From: Phocoena phocoena
Taxonomy: Eukaryota; Chordata; Mammalia; Artiodactyla; Phocoenidae
Assembly: GCF_963924675.1 (NCBI RefSeq)
Contig: NC_089220.1
Span: 116,390,697 to 116,454,696, forward strand
Length of the DNA stretch: 64,000 nt
Reading direction: 5' to 3'
Below, piece by piece: positions 12,701 through 27,700 of this stretch. Numbering within the stretch: the stretch's first letter is position 1; each line of letters opens with the position of its first letter. Under the pieces are notes generated by a model. The model worked only from the letters and a program-made list of their open reading frames with translations. It was not told the DNA's origin and made no database searches. The position numbers and the translations under genes were made by a program.

Positions 12701-15700
12701 ATATGTGCAAATATCAGAGAAAAAAACTGTGTTATCCTGAGCACAAGTGTAAAATAGGAATTTCAAACCAGGAGCTGCAGGTAGTGTCAGATCCTCAATC
12801 GGAACCATGCCTCGCAAGACAGACAGAATTACAGTCACAATGATAGAAAAGGGAGCACACTTGAGGTGGCGGAGGAACCATGAACAAAGTTACAGAGGCT
12901 GGAAGGGTGTGACATGAGCAGATGAAAACTACCCTGCTTGGAGCCCAGAGACTGACGTGAAGGATAGTTTAGAGTAGTGGGCAGGGCCAGACTTCAGAAG
13001 GCATTAAAAGCCAAGTTGAAAAAAAAAAAAAAAAAAGCCAAGTTGTTTTATACAGGATGAAGTTGACAGGGCTAGAAAATGAGGGCAGAAGGCCATGTAG
13101 AATTGATTTCAAGGGACAAAGGGAACCTGTGGTGTAGCATAAAAAAGTAAAAGGTCGGGCTTCCCTGGTGGTGCAGTGGTTAAGAATCCTCCTGCCAATG
13201 CAGGGGACATGGGTTTGAATCCTGGTCCGGGAGGATCCCGTGTGCCGCGGAGCAACTAAGCCCATGCGCCACAACTACTGAGCCTGCGCTCTAGAGCCCA
13301 CAAGCCACAACTACTGAAGCCTGTGTGCCTAGAGCCTGTGCTCTGCAACAGGGGAGGCCACTGCGGTGGGAGGCCCGTGCACCGCAACGAGGAGTGGCCC
13401 CCGCTCGCCTCAGCTAGAGGGAGACTGCACGCAGCAACAAAGACCCAACGCAGCCAAAAATAAAATTAATTAATTAATTAAAAAAAAAAAAAAGTAAAAG
13501 GTCATGACAATTTTAAGGACCACTGAGGAAGAAGAGAATCCAGAGTCAGAATGAATACTGAGGATAAAGGAAAACTCCTTGTCAGAAGGAATCACTGTGT
13601 CATTAAATTAGAAAAAAAATGGCCTCCAGGGTTCTTTCTAGTCATGATTTTTTTTTTTTTTTTTTGGCTGCGTTGGGTCTCCATTGCTGCACGTGGACTT
13701 TCTCTAGTTGTGGCAAGCGGGGGCTACTCTTTGTTGCGGTGTGCAGGCTTCTCATTGCAGTGGCTTCTCTTGTTGTGGAGCACGGGCTCTAGGTATGCGG
13801 GCTTCAGTAGTTGTGGCACATGGGCTCAGTAGTTGTGGCTCGCAGGCTCTAGAGCACAGGCTCAGTAGTTGTGGCACACGGGCTTAGTTGCTCCGCAGCA
13901 TGTGGGATCTTCCCGGACCAGAGCTCAAACCCGTGTCCCCCACATTGGCAGGCAGATTCTTAACCACTGAGCCACCAGGGAAGCCCTCCAGTCATGAATT
14001 TTTATGAGAAGTAAGAGGCAAAGATGGCCACAAAGTTTCATGCTGGACACTTTAAAAATGGTGATTCCACTGAAAGAAATGGGAATGCTAAGGAGTCAAA
14101 GATATGGGAGGGGGTGAATGACTGACTTAGCTTTGATATGTTGAATTTAAGGAGGATGACAGATACATTGAAATCAAACCCCTGCCTTGCTCTGGCCAGA
14201 CGCCTGTGGCTGTGAAACGGCAAAGGGCACATAATAGCAAAAAAGTCACATTTGCAGAGACCAACTCAAGTTTCTAAAATGACCAATTGGTACCTTCATC
14301 AAAACTCAGGTGTCAGGCCATAATGTGCTGGCTCCAGATCCCCCAGTCCTTAGTTTGAGTTTAAATTCTTAAATTAAAAACCTCTGGCAGCAAGTTGCCA
14401 TGAGACCTTTTCCAGTAGGGCTGTAGGAAGCACAAGTGTTCATTACTGGGGGAAGAGTCTAAGCCAAGACACCTGTCTCAACAGTACTGCTCTAAAACCT
14501 CATGAGTGCCAAGGACTACAACCAAGCCCTTCAGGCTGATGACACGTGTCCACCTGATTACCCAAGCCCAGAAACTCTGAAGGATTCCACATTAAAAGAA
14601 CTTACTACTCCCTCCACTCCTGGCACTGGAGGATCTGCTAGAACCTGAGGATCCCAAAAATCAACCAAGTCACTGACAAGGAGGTCTGCCCGCAGAGACA
14701 CAATTTCAGAAACCAGGCTCATCAGCTCTGCTCAATGAAAAGCTGTGGCGGCACTTGGTGCAGGAGCACAGGTATTGTTAATGTAGGTTTTCTGGTTCCA
14801 GAACACCTTCTAGAATTTACCTCCTCATGTCTCCCCTGTGGCTCTCTTAGGATAAGAAATGTAAAAGAGGTGCCTCCCTGGGAATGGCATCCCTGTAGCA
14901 CATGGTCTAATCTGTAAACACAGGAAGGGGAATGAGGGTTGAAGGGAGATCAAGGAAGAACCCATGTGGGTTGGGTCAATGGCTTGAAAAAGCAGTGAGA
15001 TCATGACCAGTTCCACTGCAGCAGACACTCGAGTCTCCGCGTGAGAAGGATCCTCATGAGCACGACAGCCACTGAGGGCAGTCTTCACTATCCTCAGGGT
15101 AAGATTCTTCAATGGCCACTTCGAAGCTCAAAGATTTCTTTCTTTCTGAATTCCTTTTGAACACATAAACAAACCCCAAACAGATTTCCTGATTACCTGT
15201 TCTTCAGGAGGTAAAAAACACTGCTCATCTTGAAAGCATCAGGACACATCTTGAGGGACTCTGGGGACAAGAAGTAGAGGAAGGCAGACAGGGCTCAGAG
15301 GCAGAAATGGAATGCCAGCTGTGGAAAACAACTGACAGCCTGGAATGGTGAAAGCAGAGCTTGTCCTGAGAGCAAGATACATCGCTACTGAAGCTCAAAG
15401 AGGAGAATAAAGAGGCAAGCCAGAAGCAGCAGAAACAAACCAACTGTGGCTTCACCAGCTACTCCCCTTCAGAATAGAACTAGAACTGCTTTTACTGAGA
15501 AAAATGAGTATGGGTAAGTGGTGCTGAACTAAGGGAGCGCAAACCAGAGTGCCTCACTCAAACTCTGACTTGATCCTTTTGCAAGACAGTAAGCAGTAAC
15601 TCTACTTCAGGTCATCTTCATACACTTGCTACTCCCCAAACTTCAGCAGACACACAGGGTGGAGGCTGAGGAACATCCTTCAGGCAAAGCCGATGCGACA

Positions 15701-18700
15701 ACTGTGGAGATTCAGTGCCTGTACCAATAGCACCCTGTTGCCTCCCATCCAGCTTCTATATACTTGAAGACAAAAGAAGGCTACACAGTGGAAAACAAAT
15801 GGCAGAAATTAAATCAGAATTCTACCTAAAATGAAGGGGTCTTGAATAAATGAACCTGAGAAGAATTTATTAGAACCCAGGGAACGAAGAACTCTAGACA
15901 CTTTAAAGTCATTCCTGGTGAAAGATTTAATGGAACACTTAACTCCAACAAAATGAGGATAATAACAAAAAGGGGATAACAATGCAACCTAATAGAGATG
16001 CCATGAAAATTAACTGTGATAAGCACGTGAAGTGCTTAGAACGGTGCCCAGGACATAGTAAATACCCGATGAACGTGCGCTATTATGACGGTGATCATAA
16101 TGTTGTTTCTCCTGAACCAGGCACTTACCCTTCCTTTTCTGCCACCTCTAAATCTTGTACACACTTCCATTATTTGTCTGGTTACCCTATGTAAGGCCCC
16201 CGAGGTGATGGACAGTGACTTACCCAGAGCATCTAGAACGGTGCCCGGCACACAGTAAAAATTTTATAAATGTTGATGCTTTGAACTTTACTGAGACAGC
16301 CTTTGCACTTCACATTAAAGTCAAATATTGACTGAATAATAATTATAAGCCAGGCGTTGCACTAGCTGCTTTCCACATGATCTCATTTAATTGCCAAATA
16401 TTATCCCACTTTACAGACAAGGAAACAGGCTCAGTAGTCCCCATGTGGCTACATAACTCAATTCTCTGACCCTACAGAAGCCTCCTCTTTGAAGCCTTTA
16501 ATACTGAATAGTTAGTAAGTCCCTCAGTGTGGCAACTCTACTAATTGCTTTCTCTGGGCTCAGCCACAAAGCAATGCAAGAAGAAAATCACAAAAACTTG
16601 GCCCATTAAAACCTCATGCAATCTAACTACAACTGGACTCGCTGCCATTCTTCACACCCCACAGATTCAATGCCTTTGAATTGTTGTTCACTCAACCCTC
16701 TTCAACCTGTCTTCAATCATCAAATCCTATCAAAGTCCCCTTTGTCACTTCTCTCACATCTCTGTCTTCCTTTCCATTCAGAGGTCCAAACCCCTGGCAT
16801 ATTAGTTATGTCACCAGTCTAACTTATCTTCCTGCTCTGGTCTCTCTCCTCAAATTCTACCCTGAATTCTATCGTAAGACCAGTATTCCTAAAGACTAAC
16901 AAATCTTCCTAAAGGAGATTTTGGATCATGTCTTCTTCAGAATCCTTCAGTTGCTCCTGATGGCCATAAAACAAGGGACAGCATTAGCACACAGGCTCTC
17001 TGTGCTCTGGTCTAAAGCTATTTTTGATTCCTGCTATTCCCCCACACAAAAACCTCTGCCCTGGCCAAACCAGACACTAGCCAATCTCCCACACAGCCCT
17101 TTATCACACTACACAGCACCTGCCCAGCCTACCCGTAAGTATCTTCCTCTTCCTCTCTGGTGAAATCCTGCCCATGCTTCAAGGCTTCTGTCCTGCTCCC
17201 TTTGTGAAGCCTTCCCTGATCAGCCCAGCCTTCAGGACCTCTCATGCCCCTCAACACCCAATGCATTTAATGTCCACACTCTCGCTGGACTCCAGGCATA
17301 TATGGTATCTTTCCATTTCCTAGTACATCTTAATTACTTGGATGCAAGGACTGTCTTGAGTGACTTACATGTAGTAAGGACAGTGTTCCGACTGGCCCAC
17401 ACCGTCTTAAAAATTACTTTTAGAATATTATGTATGTTGAGCAAAGATTCTTCTCTGAAGCCTTACCACTCTCCTAACCGGTGTTCTTTGGGGACCTCTC
17501 ACCTCCGAACACAGAGTGCTCACATGCATCTAGCATTTTATAGGCAAACTTAACCAACATGTATGCAACCACAGGATACAATTATTTAGCAGCATAGGTC
17601 CAAGCTGGAGGAATGTCTGACCATCTGTTGGAGATAGTAGCACTGTTAAAGGATCCAAAGGGGCCTTCCAGAGAGAAAAGATTTGGGTTAAACAAAGAGC
17701 TAAATTTAGCTGCTTCCTGAATGTGTTTTCCCAATCAATAGACCTTTTATAACACTGCCCCCGCTCCGTGCACACAGTTGGCAAAGAGTATTGCCAAGAG
17801 GAATACGAGCAATTAGAGAGTAACAGCTTAGAAACTGTTGACACCACTCAGCATGCAGTCAATGTGTAGGATACCAGCAGCAAGCTGCCAGAATCCTGAA
17901 ACGCAGGCCATTACCAAGTGGGTAGTAAACATGTTGTCCTTTTGCTACTCTGGGAATTAGCAGAAAATAAGTATTTGGGGTTCTAGGACATGAATGTCAC
18001 AAGGCTAGATTGGGGAGCCAGCCAAACCACTCTCTACAACTGCAGATCTAAGTTGGTCTATTCCTGAGGGAATACTAAAGAGAAAACACTATGTAGTCTA
18101 ATTGCCATTAAACTGCCCTTCTCTTCTTATATCCTTCTTTCTCTTTAACATATCTGTATTCAGAAAAGGAAAGGAAATGTGATAGATAAGGTTTATAGAG
18201 ACTTTACCTCTCTGGACCTCAGTGTTCTCAATCTGTTAAATGAGAAAATTATACTAGGTGATCAAGTAACCTAACACTAACATTTTTTTTTGTCCTAGCT
18301 TGTTTCCCCACATATTCCAGATAGCTTGCCTCATTCTGATACTAACGTTTGGATAGTAAATCCAACTGGAAAAGTGTCCCCAGCCAGGCACTACGTGAAT
18401 AACACTGAGTAAAAACCTGCTTTGCGACTTGTGCCTTGGAGCTGGAGCAGAGACAAAATCACCTGTAGAAGCTGCTCAGCAAGATAACTGCTTGCTTGCT
18501 CTATTTCCAGCATAGATCCTGCTTGGCAAAAGGACTTCATTTCCACTCCTTATCACTGCTGAGAACAAAGAGAAAAACCAGATGGCATGAGGCTATAGGG
18601 CCTCTTGTACCCTCACTGTCATGCTTCAGTGAAATGCAACTGGTTGCTACACACCACAAGCCGCCACACCCGAGTTCTTGGCCAGTGCCTAGCACATGTG

Positions 18701-21700
18701 GTTTGTAGTATGTCTGTTAATGGCAATTCTGGAAAAATATGAGAGGAGGGAACTTTCACTTCTGTCATTAAACAAAATGCGAACATTAAGCTGGGGAGAC
18801 AGAGTATGTAGGAAGAAAAAATTCCCACCTCTCCTGTTGTCTACTTTGGCAAATGTTTTCTTAGGCTCTTTTAGATCTGAGAATCTTTCCTGATTCTTAG
18901 TGCTATTCTCTCCCTGTTAGCCACTTCACTCCAAGGCAGGCTATAATCTCCCCAAGCTCAGGAATTTCAGGGAAATCACACACGGCACGACCCAACCACC
19001 TCAGCTTCCAGAGAATGACCTGTAAAGGCAGCTTATTTTGCCACTGAGGGCAGTAAAAAGGAGAACAGTCAAAAGTGGATGGACGGTGTATGTATAGCTG
19101 ATTCACTTTGTTAAACTAACACACCACTGTAAAGCAATTATACTCCAATAAAGATGTTTAAAAAAAAAAAAAAAAGTGGATGGACAGCAGGATCTGAGTA
19201 TACGACCAGACCTGATGGACAACAGCTGCCTTTGAAAAGCTTAAAACCTGGCAATTTAAATTAAGCCTGATTCTGAGCTAGGTTGTCTGCCTTAACATAG
19301 GTGATAAAAATCAAAGGAGTTCAGCAACTCACACTGTCAGTGTCACTTAAGGAAACTACCTTAGTAAAGAGGCGTGCCTGCCACAGTCTGATCGTGAAAG
19401 ACAGAAATTAGTAGTCTTTCTTAACCTGACAATCTGTTTATTTCTTTTTTTTCATACAGAAGCTTTTACACTCAGCAAAACCAAATACAACAGAGCCCTA
19501 CTGATGTTTACAAAAATGCCATGCCATATCTCTGATTTTCCCCCATATGTAACTAAGCTGTCTCCATAAATCTCCCTGTAACTGCTACTAGCATTCAAGG
19601 TTTATATTCCCTATAGTCAAGACTCCAAATGATTATTATACTCATTAAAATGATCGATTCCTCCTTTAGCTCCTAAGATCATTTAACAACAATAGTTTCA
19701 ATCTGTAATCTAAGAAGCCCAGTTAATAATAAGTTTGGGGGGAAGGGACAGAGACAAGGATGAGGTAGACCACCTGTCCTACAGCTGCCTCAAATGCCAT
19801 GTTTGAAGAAAAGATCCAAATGCTAAAAGAAAAAACAAAACCACAAAATTAAAAATCACTGAGTTAACAGATTAGGCTATCATACACAGTGACCTACCTA
19901 ATTACCAAGGCACTACACCGTCACATAAGCATTATGACTAGCCAACCCTCAATGACCAGGGCTAGCAGGAGATGAGGACAGTGTAGTAAACAAATGTAAT
20001 TTATTGAAACCCTAATTTTAGCCAATGGTTTCAACTACTCAGCTCTATTTCTTACCCCAGCAAACAACCAGTGAAACAGAGTTGAACTTCTGGTAAAATC
20101 TACAGGCAGTAACAGTGAAGCCAAAGTGAAAATAGAGCTGACTATGTCAATCTAGATAGTCAGCCTCTATGCCTTTAGTTGTTAACCATAACATACTTAA
20201 CAGCAGACCAGATCCTGCCAGGTATAGGATATAAATGGACATGTAGAGAAATCAGCCCCCACGCTAACCTAGTGGTAGGTAGGATGGCCACAGTCTCTAA
20301 AAGACAATATAATGGGCCAACCACCATGCCCCTTGAGTTAATTCCTACTACAAGACTCTGACTCAGAATCTGGGTCATTCTGTTTCAAGTATTAAAAAAA
20401 AAAAAAGGAAGAGCAGCCAGTGGGACGTGGGGTTAACTTACCTGTGCAGAACTCCTTGCCCATGTTGTGAGGCACTGTGATCCGACGATAGACGATGGGC
20501 TCAGACTCCAGGATGTTCTCATCATGGCGGTACCGAGTAGGCCTCTCACTTGGGATGCCCCGGGAACGGGTACCACTTCTCCTCTCATAAGTATCAATCT
20601 CCTCAAACACAGCTGCTTTGTCAAAAAGGGCCAGGTTCCCTTCAAAATCAAAATCTGTATCTGGGATCTCCTCAATATCATCCCCAAAGCACTCGTCATC
20701 TTTATTCTTCATCTGGCCGTTCTTTAAGCCACTTTTCTTTGGAGTTGCCTGATTTGGGTGCCTGCTACTAGACGACCCTGGAGAAAAAAACAGGGACTAA
20801 AGTCAGTGTGCCCACAGAAAGTGCTCAGTATAAGTGGAAAATACATTAGTCCTTTGTGGACAGTGGTACAGGAATCAATGTGAAAATGGTATAAGGCAAA
20901 GCTATTCCTAAACCCATTAAGTAGAAAAAATTACCACAAATCTCATGGAATAATAGATTTCGTATATTACCCAACTAACAGTGAATATGAAATAAGCAGT
21001 ACTCCTGGAAATCTTAAGCTCTGCTCTTCATAAGGGAATTGGTAATGACTGAGGCTTTTTTGACAACTGAATATATCAAAAAAGTGGAAGGGAAAGAATA
21101 TAGCAGTCTCCTCCCACAGGTCTGGGTGGTTTGATTCTGAATGTCCAGCAGTTAATTAAGAGAGAAATACCCCCAGAGTAAAAGAAGGCCAAGTCCTCAT
21201 AACCTGAAGCTCATAGGAAGATCTTACTCAAGTGGCTCTGAATTCCATGCTTACCAAGCAAGCAATCTTCTGATTTTTTAACTCAGTCTTAGGCTAGACC
21301 CCAGTAGGAGGGAATCCCTGGGTTTAGACAGATTCCAGACCTTGAGCCAGATATACATCTACCACTATAAGTTGATATATTTTGATTTATAGGCCTGTTT
21401 TTAGATCTTTTGGTTAATGTGATCTCTTTTCTCAAAATTTTACCACTTTTGGGTAAGCAATTTCTGAACCATCAAATGATGACAAGGACCATATTGACCT
21501 GATCCTGTAGAGGGCACACCAAGATGCATATTAACACCACAGCAGTCAGTCACTCTCTGTCTCTGAAACTCTATTTGGCCACCACATATCAGTCAACTAC
21601 TCCTCTAGCAGCCAAGGCAGAAGACCCCACAGAATTCTCCAAACCATCCCTTCCCAGAGAATCCTGAACTGAGTTAATAGTTTGATCCCCATCTGATCAT

Positions 21701-24700
21701 CCTGAAAGGATGGACCAGGTGACTGGTATGGTAAATGGAACTGCCAACATAGTCTGGATAAACATAATGTACTTCCTTTTGTGAGAACCAGCTCAATTAT
21801 TGAAAATACTCAAGAAGAGGTTAGAATGATCATGAGCAAACCCCCTCACACATATCATCCCAACTATACTGCTCTAACTTTACTCTCAGCAACTCCCTTC
21901 TATCCAATGGACCATGAGTCACGAGACCTAGGATCTATTTGCATGCTGTATAATCTTATACCTATCACCCAACTTCTCAATTTCCTTGTATGTAAAACGA
22001 TCACTGTGGTACCCCTAGCAGGGTTTCTAGTACATAGCAGTCAATAAATACTTCTTTAATGCTATCAATCAATATCAGCAAGATCAATTACAACAATTAT
22101 TCTGAAAGATGAATACTGTGCAAAATATAACTCATGTCTAAGTCTTCCTAATGCCAAATATTGGTATGGAAAAGGGCTATACTGGCAGTTAGGATGAGAT
22201 TTAGGCCTCTGAAAAAAACCTAAGGCTGACCAAAATTATGAAGGGGAGGAAGAGTTGGCTGAGTCACCATAAACAGCTGAGATTACGAACCACTGAGAAG
22301 CTTGTCAAAGTCTGGGTTAAGTTCTAGTTCCGATATTCTGATAAAAACATTTAGTGAGAGCATGCTGTGTGCCATAGCCAGGTACCAGGAATATAGTACA
22401 TAACCAAGACATGCTACCCAAAAAGGAAGGAGGAGAGATATATAAGCAAATAACTAAAATACAATATAATGAGAATTATAATAGAAGTTTATATAAAGTG
22501 CTATAGAAATATGCATGAGAAACAGAGTTGGATTAGGAATGCGAGAGCAAGAATGAAAATACAAGGTCAGGATAACACCATTAGCGATGTATGCAGGCTA
22601 GGGAAGAACCAGAGAAAAAAGTCCAGTTTGCAAGATTATCAATGTACTGCCTCAATATTAAATCAATAGGGACATCCCTGGTGGCACAGTGGTTAAGAAT
22701 CCACCTGCCAAAGCAGGGGACACGGGTTCAAGCCCTGGTCTGGGAAGATCCCACATACCGCGAAGCAACTAAGCCCGTACGCCACAACTACTGAGCCTGC
22801 GCTCTAGAGCCCATGTGCCACAACTAATGAAGCCCATGCACCTAGAGCCCATGCTCCACAACAAGAGAAGCCACCGCAATGAGAAGCCTGTGTATCGCAA
22901 TTAAGGGTAGCCCCCGCTTGCCCCAACTAGAGAAAGCCAACGCACAGCAATGAAGACCCAACGCAGCCAAATAAATAAATTTATTTTAAAAAATAAAAAA
23001 TATTAAATCAAGATTATTAGGAAATAGGTCTCTGGCCCAGGGGTCTCTCTCCAGTGGTTGTGTGCATACCCAGGAGTGCAAAGGATGATCCACTGGGATG
23101 CAGGGAGAAGATACTGAATATTTTATTTACTTTCTTTTAACTAGAAACAGGAAGAAATTAAGCCTTATGAACTTAATGTACAGATGGAAATTGGCACCCT
23201 TATGAGGTTTCATGCCACCCAATCACTGCCAGTATTTGAACTATCTGAGGAATGAATGATGTTCCATAACAAGAAGTGTGTCCATGCAAGTGGATTTACA
23301 TCAGAATTTTTAAATTGTGGTAAAATATACATAACATACAATTTACCATTTAAAACCATTTTTAAGTGTACCGTTCGATGACATTAAGTACATTCACATT
23401 GAGCAACTATATACATTTTTAACTACTAAAGCGTACAAAAGTGAGTAAGCGGCTTTAAAGGATTCCTATAAAAAAGCTATGTATTGGGACTTCCTGGCGG
23501 TCCAGTGGTTAAGACTCCATGCTTCTAATGCAGGGGGTGCGGGTTCAATCCCTGGTTGGAAAACTAAGATCCCACATGCTGTGCAGTGCAACCAAAAAAA
23601 AAAAAAAGCAGCTATGTATTAAAGATAATACTAATAATGCAATTATAAGTGAACAAGAGAATGGCAGACATAACACTTCCTCTATTTCTCTTATAGGCTT
23701 CTTTAACCAGACTGTTTTAAAAATGTAATCTAATCAGATCTAAGAAGACAGCCTCCCAAATTAAAAAGTAATCAAGGTTATTCCAAACATGAATCCATAT
23801 GGACTACCACTGATTAACTTCACCCTAAGTGTGTACTCTACATCATAGCCCTGGGGCCAAATCCAGCCCAAACACTGTCTGCTTCTGTAAATAAAGTTTT
23901 ACTGGAACACAGTTACATTCATTTGTTTACATATTGTCTAAGGCTCCTTATGTGCTACAAAGACAAAGTTAAATGTTTGAAACAGAGATCTTATGGCCTG
24001 CAAGGCCTAAACTATTTAATATCCGATCCTTTACAGAAAAAGTTTGCTCAGTCTGCTCTACATCATGCCTCTCACAGGTATTCTCTCCAACTATAACTGC
24101 CATTAAAAGAAAAAAAAATTTTTAATTAACTGAATGTAACCAGAATTCTTTGAATCTCTGTTCTATTCAAGGTGTTAAGTGTGTCACTTGTCATTCAGAC
24201 CTGTTAGCCAATACTATGCCTGGTCCACCATAAGTAAACAAGAATCTCTGCTGAATTATGAAATCAAAACAGCCATACCAAAAAACAAAACAAAACAAAA
24301 AAACCCCAAACAACAAAAGCCTCTAAAGAGGTTATAAAAAAAAAGACAACTTGAGACTGTGAGAAAGAAAGGGAACCATCAAAAACTATGCCAAGTGTGT
24401 TGCGTGACTGAAAAGGACAGGAAGATGAAGTCAACAATGATACAAGAGGGAGTATGACGCAAGGGCTTCACAGGAAATCAGTTCAGTCATGTCCATTATG
24501 AACTGACAATGAACTATCCTGGACCTATCAAAATGACAGATGAAGACAAGCAGTTTATCAATGGTAGAGAAGACAGTAAAAGAAGCAAAACGGGAAATCA
24601 TTTTTGGCTTGGCCACAGACTCTACAAACATAACTTACAAACCCACAGTTCTGACTTTAGAAAGTATCAAGTATTTTCTCATGCTCCCTCTGACTAAAGA

Positions 24701-27700
24701 TCTTCCATTCATTCATTTGACAAAGATACACTAAGGATCAGCTATGTTCCAAATACTGTCAGGAAAGCAGATAGTGAAAAAAATTTCCAAGAGGAAATAC
24801 TGACACCATAGGTCAGCAAGAAAAAGGTAAGAGAATATAAAGTAAATGAAAGGCAGGCTAAAATTCTCAGTTGTCTCTTATTCTTCCCTTTCCTCATACT
24901 TTAAAACAAATATTGGGAAGTCCTGGGTGAATAAGCTGTCTCAATACTTGGCTTATTCAGCCCAAAGGGCCTGGCTCTGTATTAAACTGGCCTTTGGCCA
25001 CTAGGAGAGAAAAGCACTTCCTCTGGAAAAGATAAACAATGCTTCCCAGATTTCTTTACCTTTCAATTACAAGGGCCAAGTGTGTGTTAAGACTAGAGGC
25101 TGGCTGCCTTCCTGTGCCATTTTGCTGCCAGCCTTTGGCACAGAGGCCCTTTGGCCAGGACAACTTATAACAAACCCATTGTTGTGTAACAGTGCCACTT
25201 ATTTATTGGTTTTTGTCACACACATATTGTAAAGGGGAACTTTGTCCTGCACTTACAGCACGCTAAAGGGCACATGAAGGTCAAATTACAAATGTTTTAG
25301 TGTCGGACTCAATGGGCTTTGTGAGCAGGTTCCTGAGAGTATCTGGTACCTTCTTTTCAACTCCCAAATTCCAGGCCCTGGTAATCAGTCAACTTCTTGG
25401 GCCCCAGCAGCAGCACCAGGGTTTTCAAGTCTGGTGGATAAATGAAGCACATCCAAGGAGGTTAAGAAGTCACATTAGAACCGCAGAAGGATCATGAAAA
25501 CTAAGCAAAAAATAACTTTAAGGCCTCAGATGGTGGGATCACTGTTACACTAAACAGACCATATAACAGGCCTCAGGAGGTTTCCCTCTGCTCCCTGGGA
25601 CTGATGCTCCATTCATCCACTTGACAAATATTCTAAGTGGTCAGTTCAACGACCAAAGTCACCGGAACTACTCTTTATAACCACCCTCCCACCCCCCCCT
25701 TCTTTTACAATCTAAAAGAAGAGATTAAAATCTGCTTGTGCTAAAGCTCTCATCAGTGTTGGATTAGGTAACTAGAACCAACAAATCCGTCAACAACTTA
25801 TTACTAACTCTGAAAGAACAATTAAAAGCCAGAATCAACGAGAGATTATATTCCTATAGCTTTATCAATCTACTAGTCTCAACATCAATGTACATATACC
25901 AGAGAAAATTTGATTTACAGATCTCTAATAAGAAAAAGACTTAATCTCCATTTCTCACTCATCCATGAAACAAACATTAATAATCTACATTACAACTGTG
26001 GTGGGAAGAAACCAATCTACCTCCTTGGAATCCTTAAAATGCTACATAAATGCTAAGTCAGTCAATCTCCGGCAGACCTTTCTACTTATCTTACAGGGTT
26101 CACGAATCAGATAAATAAGTGTAACTCTGTTTTCTATCACAAACCAATTCTGAGCCACATCACATCATCCAATTCCCAGGCCACAGACATCTTCCACACA
26201 AATCTGGATTCAAAAGAAATTCTCGAAAAGAGAGTCTAACAGTTTACTGCCCATGACCTTATTTACATGCACTTAATAATATAGGAAAGGGGAATGGATC
26301 AAACAGCGAAAGCAGAAGAAGCATCAACCAGAGCACACTTTTTAAAAAAACTTTTTAGTTTAATTTTATTTTTTTGGCTGCGTTGGGTCTTCGTTGCTGT
26401 GCGCGGGCTTTCTCTAGTTGTGGTGAGCGGGGGCTACTCTTTGTTACGGTGCACGGGCTTCTCATTGCAGTGGCTTCTCTTGTTGTGGAGCACGGGCTCT
26501 AGGCACACGGGCTTCAGTAGTTGTGGCGCATGGGCTTAGTTGCTCCACAGTATGTGGGATTTTCCCGGACCAGGGCTTGAACCCGTGTCCCCTGCATTGG
26601 CAGGTGGATTCTTAACCACTGCACCACCAGGGAAGCCCAACCAGAGTATACTTTTGAGAGTGACCCCACTTTTTACTATATCAGACTTGTTAAAGATCAA
26701 ATAAATTACTTGTTTTGAAGTTAACTGTACTCTTTCAAGAGAGTTGCTATAATCATTAGTAACGGGGGAAGAAAAGAAAAAGAAACAAACTGACAAGTCT
26801 CACCATAACACCCAGCAATCACACCCCCTAGGTATTTACCCAACTCACCTAAAAACTTATGTCCACATAAAACCTGCACACAAATATTTACAGCAGCTTT
26901 ATTCATAATCACCAAAAGCTGGAAGCCACCAAGATGTCCTGATATATCCATACAATGGAATATTATTCAGCAATAAAAGGAAATGGGCTACCAAGCCACA
27001 AAAAGACATGGATGAATCTTAAATACATATCAAGTGAAAGAAGCTAGTCTGAAAAGGCTACATACTACGTAATTTTAATTATGGGATATTCTGGAAAAGG
27101 CAAAACTACAGAGGTGGAGGGTAAAAAGATCAGTAGTTGCTGGGGGAGGGGGGCGGCGGGCGGTCCCTGAGAGAAAAGGGGAAGGACTGAATAGGCGAAA
27201 CACAGGGGATTCTGCAGAGTACTGTAATGAGAGATACAAGATACTATGTACTTGTTAAAACCCACAGAACTTTAGAGCACAAAGAGTGAGCCTTAATGCA
27301 TGCAAATTTTTTTAAAAAATCACTGAGGAGGTTGTAGGGTCCAAGGATGAAATGCTGAATGTAAGGAAACAATCTGTTACAAATACATGAAACAAGTCAA
27401 CGAAGGGGGTGCGAGTATGGATTAGGGTTAGTAATTCTGATACTGTATATTGGAATTGAATAATTTAAGTCAATGGATGGCAGATGGTATGGGTTTCTCA
27501 CAGTTGGAGGGAGAGGTTACAGATAAGGAGGAGGCTAGAATGATCCATGTGGTAATGGATTAGCCTTGCACACATCAGTATGAACTTATATTTAGCTTAA
27601 TATTATAGTAGTGAAGGTTACATAAAGAAGTATCTACAGATATGTGTACATACACTGGTTGAGTATACACATATATATTTTCCTGCTGTCAGCTGAAGGG

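Noticed and set aside
22669..22760. tRNA-like promoter boxes at the heads of the SINEs
   Set aside because: Head sequences derive from tRNA-Glu but cannot be read as an intact cloverleaf tRNA; they belong to SINEs with poly(A) or AAATA tails.
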